Below are positions 25,322 through 34,710 of a DNA stretch of 64,000 bases, piece by piece. The DNA comes from Lewinellaceae bacterium (GTDB lineage Bacteria; Bacteroidota; Bacteroidia; Chitinophagales; Saprospiraceae). The position numbers were made by a program, and so were the translations under genes. The notes below the pieces were generated by a model that worked only from the letters and a program-made list of their open reading frames with translations, ran no database searches and had not been told where the DNA came from. Location: the NCBI GenBank assembly GCA_020636195.1, contig JACJYH010000003.1, positions 310,001 through 374,000 of the forward strand. The letters are read 5' to 3'. The number at the start of each line of letters is the position of its first letter. Position 1 is the stretch's first letter.

Positions 25322-27007
25322 ATGAGTAATTTTAAATCTTTTTACGTATTAACCCTAACCTTTATTTTTTTTACGGTTTTTTTCCAAAATTGTAAACAAA
25401 AAGAATCAAAACCAATAACTACAACCTCTAACACTAGTGTTGCAAGTAAAAACCGACCTGTAATTGATATTTCTGAAGCGGAAATGGAAACTGCTTCACA
25501 GATTTATTTTAATAGGTGCGCAGGTTGTCACGGTGCTTCACGAAAAGGAGCAACTGGCCCTTCTCTACTTCCTGAAGGAGACGGCAAATTTGCTGCAACT
25601 CGAGATTTAGGAGCTCCGGGATTAAGAGTTTTTATTGAAAATGGAACACCGAAAGGAATGCCCGAGTGGAAGGGTATTTTGAGTGAACAAGAAATTGAAT
25701 TATTAACCAGATTTTTACAAGTTGACCCTCCTGCCATACCACCATTAGAGCTGGCAGATGTGAAGAAAACATGGAATCTTATAGTTCCGGTCGATCAGCG
25801 TCCAACAGCGCCACAACACAAACGAAATATTAAAAATTATTTTGGAGTGATCATGCGTGATGCCGGTAAAGTGGCCATAATTGATGGTGATACGAAAGAA
25901 AAATTAGCTGTATTAAAAACAGGATTTGCTGTACACATTTTGCGTCCTTCTGCCAGTGGAAGATATTTTTATTCGATAGGTAGAGATGGTAAAATCTCCA
26001 TGATTGACCTATTTCCAAAAGAACCTCAGGTGGTTGCTGAAGTAAAAACAGCTTTTGATGCCAGATCTGTAGATGTAAGTAAATACAAAGGACCAAAGGG
26101 TGACTTTATAGATAAATATATCATAGGTGGTGGATACAATCCTTCTCAATTTGTAATATTCGATGCCCAAACACTGGAACCACTAAGTGTGACTCATACA
26201 AGTGGAGAAGCTTGTGATGGCGATAAAGAATTTATTGAAGAGGCTCGTGTTGCTTCGATAGTTGCGTCACATACTGACCCTCTTTGGGTGGTCAATGTGA
26301 AGGAAACAGGTATGGTGTGGTTAGTAGATTATACCGATCCTGTGAATCCGGCAATTTCAAAAATTCCTACAGCTCGTTTCTTACATGATGGTGGATTTGA
26401 ATCTACAGGAAAATATTTTATGGTAGCAGCGAATGCCAATAACAAAGTTGTCGTCATCGATGTACCTAATAAGAAATTAGAGAAAATTGTGGATGTAGGT
26501 ACAACTCCACACCCAGGTAGAGGGGCAAACCTAAAGAATGATTTAGGAAATCTATGGGCGACGTGCCATTTGGGTGACAACTCTATTTCATTCATAAAAA
26601 CTGATCCCGGTCCAGACCAATGGAAAGTTGTAAAAACAGCTAATATGCCGGGTAATGGTGGAGGATCTCTATTTTTGAAAACTCACCCTAAATCTAAACA
26701 TCTTTGGGTGGATCGAGCATTGAATCCTGATTCAACATTAAATTCTGCAGTATATGTCTTTGATATCAATACATTAGAATTTAAGAAAAAAATTGAGATG
26801 CCTAAAGGAGCAAACGGCAGGATGGTACACATGGAATACAATGTAGCAGGAAATGAAGTTTGGGTTTCAGTGTTTATGGGACATCAAAGTGCACTTCTTG
26901 TGTATGACGACAAGACTCTAAAATTGAAGAAAATGTTTACTGATGCATGGATTGAAAACCCAACCGGCAAATTTAATGTAAACAACACTGTATCTGATAT
27001 TTATTAA
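25322..27007 (+). CDS. nirS: Cytochrome cd1 nitrite reductase (NO-forming), possibly a lipoprotein
   Basis: 561 residues. N-terminal signal with a candidate lipidated cysteine C24 (FFQNCKQK). Cytochrome c domain with C66-x2-C69-H70 and M113. The eight-bladed d1 domain shows H205 (AVHILRPSASGRYF) as proximal ligand and H355 (RFLHDGGFE) and H397 (TTPHPGRGAN) at the catalytic positions. Reduces nitrite to NO, which NorCB then consumes. The haem d1 synthesis genes (nirFDLGHJ type) are not in the window, so they must lie elsewhere if the enzyme is active. Lipid anchoring is inference. Confidence 0.95.
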   Translation: MSNFKSFYVLTLTFIFFTVFFQNCKQKESKPITTTSNTSVASKNRPVIDISEAEMETASQIYFNRCAGCHGASRKGATGPSLLPEGDGKFAATRDLGAPGLRVFIENGTPKGMPEWKGILSEQEIELLTRFLQVDPPAIPPLELADVKKTWNLIVPVDQRPTAPQHKRNIKNYFGVIMRDAGKVAIIDGDTKEKLAVLKTGFAVHILRPSASGRYFYSIGRDGKISMIDLFPKEPQVVAEVKTAFDARSVDVSKYKGPKGDFIDKYIIGGGYNPSQFVIFDAQTLEPLSVTHTSGEACDGDKEFIEEARVASIVASHTDPLWVVNVKETGMVWLVDYTDPVNPAISKIPTARFLHDGGFESTGKYFMVAANANNKVVVIDVPNKKLEKIVDVGTTPHPGRGANLKNDLGNLWATCHLGDNSISFIKTDPGPDQWKVVKTANMPGNGGGSLFLKTHPKSKHLWVDRALNPDSTLNSAVYVFDINTLEFKKKIEMPKGANGRMVHMEYNVAGNEVWVSVFMGHQSALLVYDDKTLKLKKMFTDAWIENPTGKFNVNNTVSDIY

Positions 27008-27015
27008 TTTATTTT

Positions 27016-27051
27016 AATGGAGTGGGTTGCCACCCACTCCATTATTTTTTT
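27016..27051 (+). terminator. Strong intrinsic terminator after nirS
   Basis: A 12-bp perfect stem (AATGGAGTGGGT with ACCCACTCCATT, loop TGCC, 27016-27043) followed by a run of seven Ts. It lies 9 bases after the nirS stop and only 10 bases before the next gene's ATG, so downstream genes need read-through or the hairpin acts as an mRNA boundary. Confidence 0.85.
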
Positions 27052-27060
27052 ACAATTTAT

Positions 27061-29061
27061 ATGACTTTTCAATTTACACCAAGGCGACTTATTTACATCT
27101 TATTATTGTTACCTTTCAAAATATTCTGCTTTGCATCTATTGATACCATTCCTGCCCAAAATCTAGATGAAGTAGTTATAACGGCTCAGCATAGTCCAAC
27201 CCTCGAATCCAAAGCTCTTTATAAAGTGTATGTTGTTCCCCGTCAAACCATCAATACTTTGGGGGCAAATAACTTACGTGAATTACTCTTGAACGATATT
27301 AATTTGAATATAAAGCAGCATACGGTTTTCGGGAGCAGTATAGAAATACAAGGAGTTTCTAAAGAAAACATCAAGATTTTAGTAGATGGAATGCCAATCA
27401 TAGGGAGATTAAACGGTATCATTGACCTTAATCAAATATCTCTTTTGAATATTCAGAAAGTTGAAATGATCCAAGGTCCTGTATCTGTAATCTATGGCAC
27501 CGATGCAACAGGAGGAGTAATAAATTTGATTACAAATAAATATTTAGATAAAAAACGGAATTGCCTAGCGTCTCTTTACTATGAATCCATTGATGCTTTC
27601 CAAGCTGATGTGAGTTTGGGGTTAAAATTAAACAATGATCAAATCAGAATTTCTTCATCATTATATGACTTTAATGGATTTAGGAGCATAGCATCCGCAA
27701 GAGTAAACAACTGGGAACCACGCCGCCAATATAATAGCAATGTACACTATTTAAAAAAAATACGTAACTTGTCATTATCACTTCAAGGCCAATATTTCAA
27801 AGAAGAATTGAATTCATTAGGAGATACCGTCAAATCTCGCTCAGGTCAAAAAAGCATCACTGATTTAGATTACTTTACAAGTAGGTATTCTATATTGAGT
27901 AATTTGAATGGGAATATACATCGCAATTATTATCTTGACGCAACGATAGATTATCAGAATTACGAAAGATTTAATAATCCTTACAATGTGAACCTTACAG
28001 ATGGTAGTAGGACGCCATCTACTGTGAATCCAAAAGAAAATAATATCGAAGTATTTGATCAATGGCATACGAGGTCGCAGATATCATCAAATACGACTTC
28101 AAGCCCCTTACAATGGACAAGTGGCCTAGAAGCCCAACAAGAATCTGCCAAGGGAGAAAGAATCGAAAGTGGTCAAAAGAAAATCAGTACCATTGCAATC
28201 TATCAAACCTTACAATACAACCTGAAAAATAATTTTCAAATTCAAGGGGCATTGCGATATTCATATAATGACATTTATGGTTCTGCGTGGATTCCTTCCT
28301 TTCAATCCAAAATAAATTTCAGAGAAAAAACAACTTTAAGAGTGACTTTAGCACGAGGCTTTAGAGCTCCCAGTTTAAAAGAACTATTTTTGGACTTCAA
28401 GATAGCTGCCGGACCGGTAACATACCATATTGCAGGAAATCCTGAATTAGAGACAGAATCTTCTTATCATATTCAATCCAATTTTTCTCATGCAATCAAT
28501 CATAATTTCACTGTCGAGAATAGTTGTTTTTATAATGATATAAAAAATCAAATTGTCCTAAGTGAATTGGTGAATAATAACCGCAACTACCTGAATATTG
28601 ATAAGTTCCGTTCCTATGGTACAAGCGTTTTATTGAAATTTCAAAATAATAATGGCTTTTCGTTTTCTACTTCAGGAGGGATCATAGGGAGATACAATAA
28701 GGTTTCGGAACAGTATGACAGCCCTACTTTTGTCTATTCACCGGAAGTATCAGCGTTGCTAAAATATGAGGTGCCATATCTAAAATTAATTTTATCTTCA
28801 TTCTATAAATATACAGGAAAAACTCCCGGATATATTGTAGATAAAGGAAATGTACTCGAAGTTTCAAAAAATGATTTTCATAACATAAACCTTACCCTAA
28901 GTCGTAATTTTTCTAACAATAAAATTGAATGCTATTTTGGTGTGAAGAATTTGTTGGATGTGCAGAACATTGACACTTTCAACGAGTCAGGAACGGCGCA
29001 CACCACTGACTACCAACTATGGGGAAGAACTTATTTTTTCAAAACAACACTAAAAATTTAA
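27061..29061 (+). CDS. TonB-dependent receptor in the nor/nir locus
   Basis: 666 residues from ATG 27061; an upstream start at 27022 would lie in the terminator. Signal peptide to about residue 25. Plug domain: ANNLRELLLNDINLN, ILVDGMPIIGR, VEMIQGPVSVIYGTDATGGV (the usual VEV--GP-S-LYG pattern), then a long C-terminal barrel that ends ...YFFKTTLKI. No N-terminal carboxypeptidase-like domain, so of the BtuB/haem/copper-receptor style rather than SusC. A role in taking up a metal or cofactor for NirS/NorB (iron, haem or copper) is suggested by position only. Confidence 0.85.
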   Translation: MTFQFTPRRLIYILLLLPFKIFCFASIDTIPAQNLDEVVITAQHSPTLESKALYKVYVVPRQTINTLGANNLRELLLNDINLNIKQHTVFGSSIEIQGVSKENIKILVDGMPIIGRLNGIIDLNQISLLNIQKVEMIQGPVSVIYGTDATGGVINLITNKYLDKKRNCLASLYYESIDAFQADVSLGLKLNNDQIRISSSLYDFNGFRSIASARVNNWEPRRQYNSNVHYLKKIRNLSLSLQGQYFKEELNSLGDTVKSRSGQKSITDLDYFTSRYSILSNLNGNIHRNYYLDATIDYQNYERFNNPYNVNLTDGSRTPSTVNPKENNIEVFDQWHTRSQISSNTTSSPLQWTSGLEAQQESAKGERIESGQKKISTIAIYQTLQYNLKNNFQIQGALRYSYNDIYGSAWIPSFQSKINFREKTTLRVTLARGFRAPSLKELFLDFKIAAGPVTYHIAGNPELETESSYHIQSNFSHAINHNFTVENSCFYNDIKNQIVLSELVNNNRNYLNIDKFRSYGTSVLLKFQNNNGFSFSTSGGIIGRYNKVSEQYDSPTFVYSPEVSALLKYEVPYLKLILSSFYKYTGKTPGYIVDKGNVLEVSKNDFHNINLTLSRNFSNNKIECYFGVKNLLDVQNIDTFNESGTAHTTDYQLWGRTYFFKTTLKI

Positions 29062-29065
29062 AATA

Positions 29066-30319
29066 ATGAGACGAATTCTTTTTTTATTGGTATTACTTTA
29101 TGCAACTCAATCTTACAGCCAACAAATCTCTGTGAGTGCAGATGTAAGAATGCGTTTAGAACAGAGAGATGGATTTGGTACTTTATCAAATGATACGATA
29201 CAACCTGCTACGTACATTGCGCAAAGGACAAGGATGAACATTTTATACAAATCTAATCATCTTAATTTAAAATTTGCTCCTCAAAATTATAGAGTTTGGG
29301 GTGATGTTTCTACTGTATCAACCTCAGATGTCGGAAATGCGTTGCACGAAGCATATGCAGAAGTAATTTTTAACAAAAAATTTTCTTTGAAAGCCGGACG
29401 ACAAGAGATAGCTTTGGATGATCACCGTATTTTTGGAAGTTTGGATTGGGCAATGCAAGGAAGAAGTCATGATGCTGCATTGCTGCAAATAGCTGCTGAT
29501 AGTTTGAATAAAATTCAGATAGGTCTTGCAATCAATAGCAACAAGGAATCATTATTTAGAGACCCATATCGCATCAGCCAATACAAAGCATTCCAATACA
29601 TTTGGTACCATGGGGATTTAACTCCAAATTTTGGATTAAGCTTTTTATTTCTGAATAATGGACTAGCCATAAAAAATGGCAACCTTGAAGAAATAGAATA
29701 TTCTCAAACAGCGGGTCCAAGATTTTTATATAAAAACAAGCGCCTTACATTAGATGGATATGCTTACTGGCAATTTGGTAAACTTCAAAGTAAGAAACTT
29801 AAAGCAGCTAATTATGCATTGAATTTACTCGCAACATTAAACAAGCAATTTAAAGTTGGTGGCGGCGTAGAATACCTTTCAGGAAAAGCATCAAACGATA
29901 CAGATGTAGAGTTTAAATCCTTTACTCCTTTGTATGGAACAAATCACAAATTCAATGGATTTATGGATTATTTTTATGTTGGAAATCATGCAAACAATGT
30001 AGGACTTATAGATTACAACTTCCGTATAATTGCTGATATCAACAAATTAAATCTTATGTTGAAACCGCACATCTTCAATACAGCTGCTGATCTAGTAAAA
30101 AATGGAGTGACTCAAAATTCTTATTTAGGTACAGAGATAGACTTTACTTTCTCATATAAGATGTATGATTATGTGCAATGGCAAGGAGGAATTTCTAAAA
30201 TGTTTGCAAGTACAAGCATGGAAGCACTCAAAGGTGGAGACAAGGACGGAAGTAATTATTGGGCATGGCTTGCAATTCATATCAATCCAAAACTGTTTTC
30301 ACAGGAATTAGGTAAATAA
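29066..30319 (+). CDS. Alginate-export-type outer membrane porin
   Basis: 417 residues with signal peptide (MRRILFLLVLLYATQSYSQQ). The pattern VRMRLEQRDGFG, QRTRMNILYK, HEAYAEV and GRQEIALDDHRIFGSLDWAMQGRSHDA (in part) is that of the Alginate_exp barrel family, whose members are often general anion channels. It lies between the TonB receptor (4 bases) and norQ (14 bases) in the same direction. Nitrite or nitrate passage is a guess from context. Confidence 0.82.
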   Translation: MRRILFLLVLLYATQSYSQQISVSADVRMRLEQRDGFGTLSNDTIQPATYIAQRTRMNILYKSNHLNLKFAPQNYRVWGDVSTVSTSDVGNALHEAYAEVIFNKKFSLKAGRQEIALDDHRIFGSLDWAMQGRSHDAALLQIAADSLNKIQIGLAINSNKESLFRDPYRISQYKAFQYIWYHGDLTPNFGLSFLFLNNGLAIKNGNLEEIEYSQTAGPRFLYKNKRLTLDGYAYWQFGKLQSKKLKAANYALNLLATLNKQFKVGGGVEYLSGKASNDTDVEFKSFTPLYGTNHKFNGFMDYFYVGNHANNVGLIDYNFRIIADINKLNLMLKPHIFNTAADLVKNGVTQNSYLGTEIDFTFSYKMYDYVQWQGGISKMFASTSMEALKGGDKDGSNYWAWLAIHINPKLFSQELGK

Positions 30320-30333
30320 AATTTTTTACACGC

Positions 30334-31125
30334 ATGGAGACTAAAAGTCTTGAGGTAGCACCCTATTACCGCATCATCTCACAAGAGGTCGAGATATTCA
30401 ATCATTGCTTGTATAATAAACTGCCTCTATTGCTGAAAGGGCCAACGGGATGTGGTAAAACAAGATTTGTAGAGTACATGTCTAACCAGTTAGATTGCTC
30501 CTTGATTACAGTCAGCTGTCATGAAGAGACCACAGCAACAGATTTAATCGGAAGATTTATCATTAAGGGTGCTGAAACCATTTGGATGGATGGTCCACTG
30601 ACGATAGCTGTAAAACAAGGAGCAATACTTTATCTGGATGAAATCGCTGAAGCAAGGCCTGATGTCATAGTCGCTATACATTCTTTGACCGATCATAGGA
30701 GAGAACTTTTCATTGATAAATTAGGTATAAAACTGAAGGCAAATGAAAAATTTCAGCTTATCGCTTCCTATAATCCGGGATATCAAAAAGGTTTTAAGGA
30801 ATTAAAGCCTTCAACAAGACAGCGATTTGTAGCACATACTTTCTCCTATCCATCTGAAGCAATCGAAACAGAAATCATTGTTAATGAGACGAAAATTGAT
30901 GAGGCTACAGCTAAAAAACTGGTGAAAATCGGCCAGAAAATTCGGAATTTGAAAGAACTTGGACTGACAGAGACTGTTTCTACAAGGCTATTAGTTGATG
31001 CAGCAAAATTAATAGTTACAGGACTTTCTAAAAGATTGGCAGTAAAGGTAGCCATCATCGAACCATTGACAGATGACACAGAAATCATCGATGCGCTTAG
31101 TGATGTTTGCAACTTATTGATATGA
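30334..31125 (+). CDS. norQ: NorQ/CbbQ-type MoxR AAA+ ATPase
   Basis: 263 residues. Walker A GPTGCGKT at residues 36-43, Walker B ILYLDEIAEA, and the MoxR-type sensor segments QLIASYNPGYQKGFKELKPS (in part). Works with NorD to insert or activate the metal centre of NorB. norD starts 4 bases after the stop. Confidence 0.93.
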   Translation: METKSLEVAPYYRIISQEVEIFNHCLYNKLPLLLKGPTGCGKTRFVEYMSNQLDCSLITVSCHEETTATDLIGRFIIKGAETIWMDGPLTIAVKQGAILYLDEIAEARPDVIVAIHSLTDHRRELFIDKLGIKLKANEKFQLIASYNPGYQKGFKELKPSTRQRFVAHTFSYPSEAIETEIIVNETKIDEATAKKLVKIGQKIRNLKELGLTETVSTRLLVDAAKLIVTGLSKRLAVKVAIIEPLTDDTEIIDALSDVCNLLI

Positions 31126-31129
31126 TTAT

Positions 31130-32887
31130 ATGGATCTCGACGAAATCATATTCTCGAAATTTGTCAAATATTTTTCATCACGAAAGAAGGACAAGGAGGC
31201 AGCTGATAAAAATGTAGTTTGGTTAGAACAAATTAAACCAAAACTGCTCATCATGGCTCGTGCTTTTAGTGGACATCCGATCGAAATATATCCTGCCTTG
31301 AACGAAGGAGGATATAAGGACAATAATTTTTTCCTTCCCGCCAGTGTGAATTATTTTTCAGAGTCTAAAAATAACTTTTTGTTTTTTGTCTTTCGAATAG
31401 TCTATATGGCGGTTCAGAAAAAACTGAAGCACCATTGGACAGAAATGGATAATAATAGAGAAGATATTGAAGCTTCAAGAGAGATGTCAAAAGAAAAATC
31501 TACTGAAGTATTACAGTACTTCCAAGACAATTATATCAATGTGTATGAGTTATACATCGAATTACGAAAGAGCATAAAAAACGATATCAAAGAAGATTGG
31601 GATGTTCTGTTTTTTGGCAAATGGATGGTATCATCCCCTGAAGATGACATTCAATCCAAAAACTTTGAGCCATATCATAAAAATGATACAAAAACTGTTG
31701 ACCCAAAAACGATCATAACTGCTCGAGCAATAGAAGAAATTAAAAGTCTGCAAGTAGATATTAAGGCTCAAGAAGATTATGTTTTGACCCATAATTTTGA
31801 AAAGGTGGAAACTGCTGAGGAATTTAGCGGTACTTGGAGAGATTTCGATGGTGAAGATGATCTGAAAGAACATCATGATGCCATCAATGAATTACATATG
31901 AAGTGGACGGTAAGGGTGAATGATCCGGTACATTCTGTGCTGCAATCAGAATTTATGGAAAATACCACCTTAACAGAAACTGCTGACGTCAAAGTGCAAA
32001 AGGAAGCCATATTATATCCTGAATGGAACTATAAAAAAAGAAACTATAAGGAGAATTTTGTAAAAGTTTTTCCTGCAATATCTACCACAGACCATTCCTC
32101 CTATTACCACAAGACTATTGAAAAACACCATTTGGTTCTACTTCATATACGAAAAATGCTTGCATCATATCATAACAGATTGCTAAGCCTCAAGAGGCAA
32201 AAGGATGGCCAAGACCTTGATATCGACGCATTAATAGACATGTACACAGACATCCACTCAGGAAAAACTCCGCAAGAAAACCTATATATCAATCGGATGA
32301 AGAAAAGTAAGGAGCTAGGCATCCTTCTTCTCATCGATGCAAGCCTATCCAGTGACAGCTATGCTGACGGCAATAGGATCATTGACGTAGCAAAAGAGGT
32401 AAGTATTCTTTTTGGAGAAGTCCTTGACGAATTCCAGATCGATTTCTCCATCGCTGCCTTTCATTCCCAATCCAGAAATTATATCCAATTTACCCTGCTA
32501 AAAGATTTTAGGTCATCTTGGCAGATGGCAAAAAACTATATTGGCACAATCGAACCAGCAGGATACACTAGAATCGGAGGAGCACTAAGACATTCTATAT
32601 CAGAATTTAAAAAATCAGACGCAAAAAACAAATGGCTCATTCTCCTGTCTGATGGCAAGCCAAATGATTATGACACCTATGAAGGTAGATACGGTATTGA
32701 AGATGTAAAACAAAGCCTTTACGAACTCAATTCTGTTGGCATTAATAGCTATGCTTTTGCCATTGAAGCTAATGCAAAATATTACCTGCCACAAATGTTT
32801 GGACAAAACCATTACCAAATTCTATCATCCCCAAATCAGCTTATTCACTCGTTAATAAAACTCTTTGAAAAAATTAAAAACAAGTGA
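31130..32887 (+). CDS. norD: NorD, VWA-domain activator of nitric oxide reductase
   Basis: 585 residues. The C-terminal VWA domain (about residues 395-575) has a MIDAS motif ILLLIDASLSSD (DxSxS) and LILLSDGKPNDYD. The N-terminal 390 residues are helical and charged, usual for NorD. Partner of NorQ. An 8-base gap separates its stop from the MITE-like element at 32895-33056. Confidence 0.93.
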   Translation: MDLDEIIFSKFVKYFSSRKKDKEAADKNVVWLEQIKPKLLIMARAFSGHPIEIYPALNEGGYKDNNFFLPASVNYFSESKNNFLFFVFRIVYMAVQKKLKHHWTEMDNNREDIEASREMSKEKSTEVLQYFQDNYINVYELYIELRKSIKNDIKEDWDVLFFGKWMVSSPEDDIQSKNFEPYHKNDTKTVDPKTIITARAIEEIKSLQVDIKAQEDYVLTHNFEKVETAEEFSGTWRDFDGEDDLKEHHDAINELHMKWTVRVNDPVHSVLQSEFMENTTLTETADVKVQKEAILYPEWNYKKRNYKENFVKVFPAISTTDHSSYYHKTIEKHHLVLLHIRKMLASYHNRLLSLKRQKDGQDLDIDALIDMYTDIHSGKTPQENLYINRMKKSKELGILLLIDASLSSDSYADGNRIIDVAKEVSILFGEVLDEFQIDFSIAAFHSQSRNYIQFTLLKDFRSSWQMAKNYIGTIEPAGYTRIGGALRHSISEFKKSDAKNKWLILLSDGKPNDYDTYEGRYGIEDVKQSLYELNSVGINSYAFAIEANAKYYLPQMFGQNHYQILSSPNQLIHSLIKLFEKIKNK

Positions 32888-32894
32888 TCATTTT

Positions 32895-33056
32895 AGAGTA
32901 TGTTTAAATTTTGTTTTTGGATATTATAATGGAATTATTTTGAGGGAAAAAAGGAAAATATTGCAGTCGAATGTGGGCAATTCGATGAAAAATTTAACGA
33001 ATTTGAAGCCGAAATAAAACATTTTCTAGCTAAAGGATAAATTTTAAACATACTCT
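32895..33056 (+). mobile_element. 162-bp MITE-like element, copy 1
   Basis: Ends AGAGTATGTTTAAA and TTTAAACATACTCT are perfect inverted repeats. If the element proper starts at GAG (32896) and ends at CTC (33055), TTA flanks both sides, a 3-bp TNA duplication as seen in the IS1031 group of the IS5 family. An internal stem GTCGAAT/ATTCGAT (32966-32986, with one G-U pair) is conserved in copy 2 at 41614-41775; the copies align without gaps and differ at about 14 of 162 positions by hand count. No coding capacity. Confidence 0.8.
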
Positions 33057-33402
33057 TACGTGAAAACATGTCGTATGATGTTTGCATGCTGCATCCGTCT
33101 AAATAAGTGCCAAACTTTCAGTTGTTTTTACATGGAAAAAATGGAATGCCCGAAATGAGTTGCGGCAATATCCAATCTTTATATAAATTTAGGCCCAATA
33201 AATGAAAATCAAAAAATATGGTGAAAAATTTGAAGTGTAAGAGGTACATCTACCTGCTGAATACATCATCTTCAAGCATCTTTCCTTAGGAAGGAACCAA
33301 CATAATTTTCTTTTGTTACAGCAAGCGGATGGATAATGCTGGTGAACTATAACCGTAACCTTTTCCACAACAACACTGTTATCACTGATAAACAATCATA
33401 CA
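33057..33402. other. Intergenic stretch with no gene supported
   Basis: Between the MITE-like element and the next gene. Short ORFs on the minus strand have no recognisable similarity. Nothing else clear. Confidence 0.4.
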
Positions 33403-33705
33403 ATGGATCGAGAATATTACGACACCTTAGTGGAGGCCATCGACGGTTTACGCGCCCAAGGTTACTCTGAAGATTTCAATCTGTCGCACAATTGCATAGA
33501 ATCAAGCACCAAGAATCACCGCATTTTGCACGATGAATTTGAAATCGATAAGTTTTTTCGATTTGAAGGAGAGTCCAATCCCGATGATTCTTCAATCTTG
33601 TACGCCATTTCTTCGTCAAAATACCAAGTAAAAGGCTTGCTCGTCAATGCATTCGGCATCTATTCAGAAGATTTAACGGATGCATTATTACAGAAATTTT
33701 TATAG
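33403..33705 (+). CDS. Small conserved Bacteroidota protein, commonly mislabelled PRPP synthetase
   Basis: 100 residues. The patterns EAIDGLRAQGYSEDFNL, FEIDKFFRFEGESNPDDSSILYAI and GLLVNAFGIYSEDLTDALL match a small family in Bacteroidota databases, often named phosphoribosylpyrophosphate synthetase although far too short for that enzyme. No catalytic motif of PRPP synthetase is present. Function unknown. Confidence 0.75.
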   Translation: MDREYYDTLVEAIDGLRAQGYSEDFNLSHNCIESSTKNHRILHDEFEIDKFFRFEGESNPDDSSILYAISSSKYQVKGLLVNAFGIYSEDLTDALLQKFL

Positions 33706-34119
33706 CCATAGAGAATTGAGATATTTTTCGATTGAATAACAAAGCGAACAAAATTTAGAATCTGAAGAAACTTAGGGTAATTGTTTCAATTGATGGCTCT
33801 CTTCTGCTGTTTTGCATTTGGATAAGAATAAAAAACAACGGCGGCATTTTTTATTTGCTTTTCTTTGTTGGTGAAAAAAGTAAAGTCTTATAAACTTTAA
33901 GGAGATATAATGATAATCAGAAGGAAGTAATAAATTATGTCCATTTAAAAAAAGTTCGATTTTATTGAATCTGTATCTGATAATAGCTAAAATTTATTTA
34001 GCTTTGTTGTACCATTTACAGCAAAATATGATGCAAATAGATATCATAAATTATAGACAAATTTTGAGAAAAAAAATTCTTCTATACAGATGACTTAGCC
34101 AATTAGATTAACTAAATTA
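33706..34119. other. AT-rich intergenic stretch without a gene
   Basis: About 410 bases, many stop codons, no hairpin with T-tract, no recognisable repeat. It precedes the two-gene accessory unit at 34120-35257. Confidence 0.4.
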
Positions 34120-34710
34120 ATGATGGAGAAAGAAAATAAAAAAAGGCCACCTAAACCGCCTCAAGAACCAACATCTAAATCATCTTTAAAAATTCTATGG
34201 AGTACTATTGATGCTCTAGGTTCGTTTTTAAGTGCAGTATTGGCGGCTTTTGCACTTTTTGTTGGAATCTCACAATTTAATAGCCAAACTAAAGAATTAA
34301 AATATGAAAGAGAACAACGAATAAAGCTTGGTAGACCAATTCTTTCAGTTGATAAGAACTCAGTTTTCGATTTTAAAGGAATAAATCAAATTAAACTTGT
34401 AATAAGAAATATTGGAGTAAGGTCAGAATATAATCTTGAAATTAACACAATTGTTCAAAGAAAAAAAGAAGAATCAACTTATCTAGTTTACAATCAGAAA
34501 GACTATGCAGTAAATTATTCTAATCTGATTTTTAATGAACAAGTAGTAAATTTCATTAGCAATTTAACTCTGATAAAGAATGCTGAATATTTTATTAAGG
34601 TAACTTTTCAATACTATGAGGAAAAAAAGGAAGAAGGATATAAAGAAGAAATATTTGTTGATCCAAATCAACTAAAATTATTTAATCAAACTGAAGGAAA
34701 TGAATCTTAA
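34120..34710 (+). CDS. Orphan single-helix membrane protein of a two-gene accessory unit
   Basis: 196 residues. A proline/lysine-rich N-terminus (about 25 residues, KKRPPKPPQEP) precedes one membrane helix (LGSFLSAVLAAFALFVGI), a short charged linker with likely coiled coil (FNSQTKELKYEREQR), and a mixed soluble domain of about 130 residues. The orientation would leave the C-terminal domain outside or inside depending on the helix; the positive N-terminus suggests it is cytoplasmic. No family recognised. The next gene overlaps it by 11 bases. Base use is visibly A/T-richer than the flanking core genes, suggesting transfer. Confidence 0.7.
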   Translation: MMEKENKKRPPKPPQEPTSKSSLKILWSTIDALGSFLSAVLAAFALFVGISQFNSQTKELKYEREQRIKLGRPILSVDKNSVFDFKGINQIKLVIRNIGVRSEYNLEINTIVQRKKEESTYLVYNQKDYAVNYSNLIFNEQVVNFISNLTLIKNAEYFIKVTFQYYEEKKEEGYKEEIFVDPNQLKLFNQTEGNES

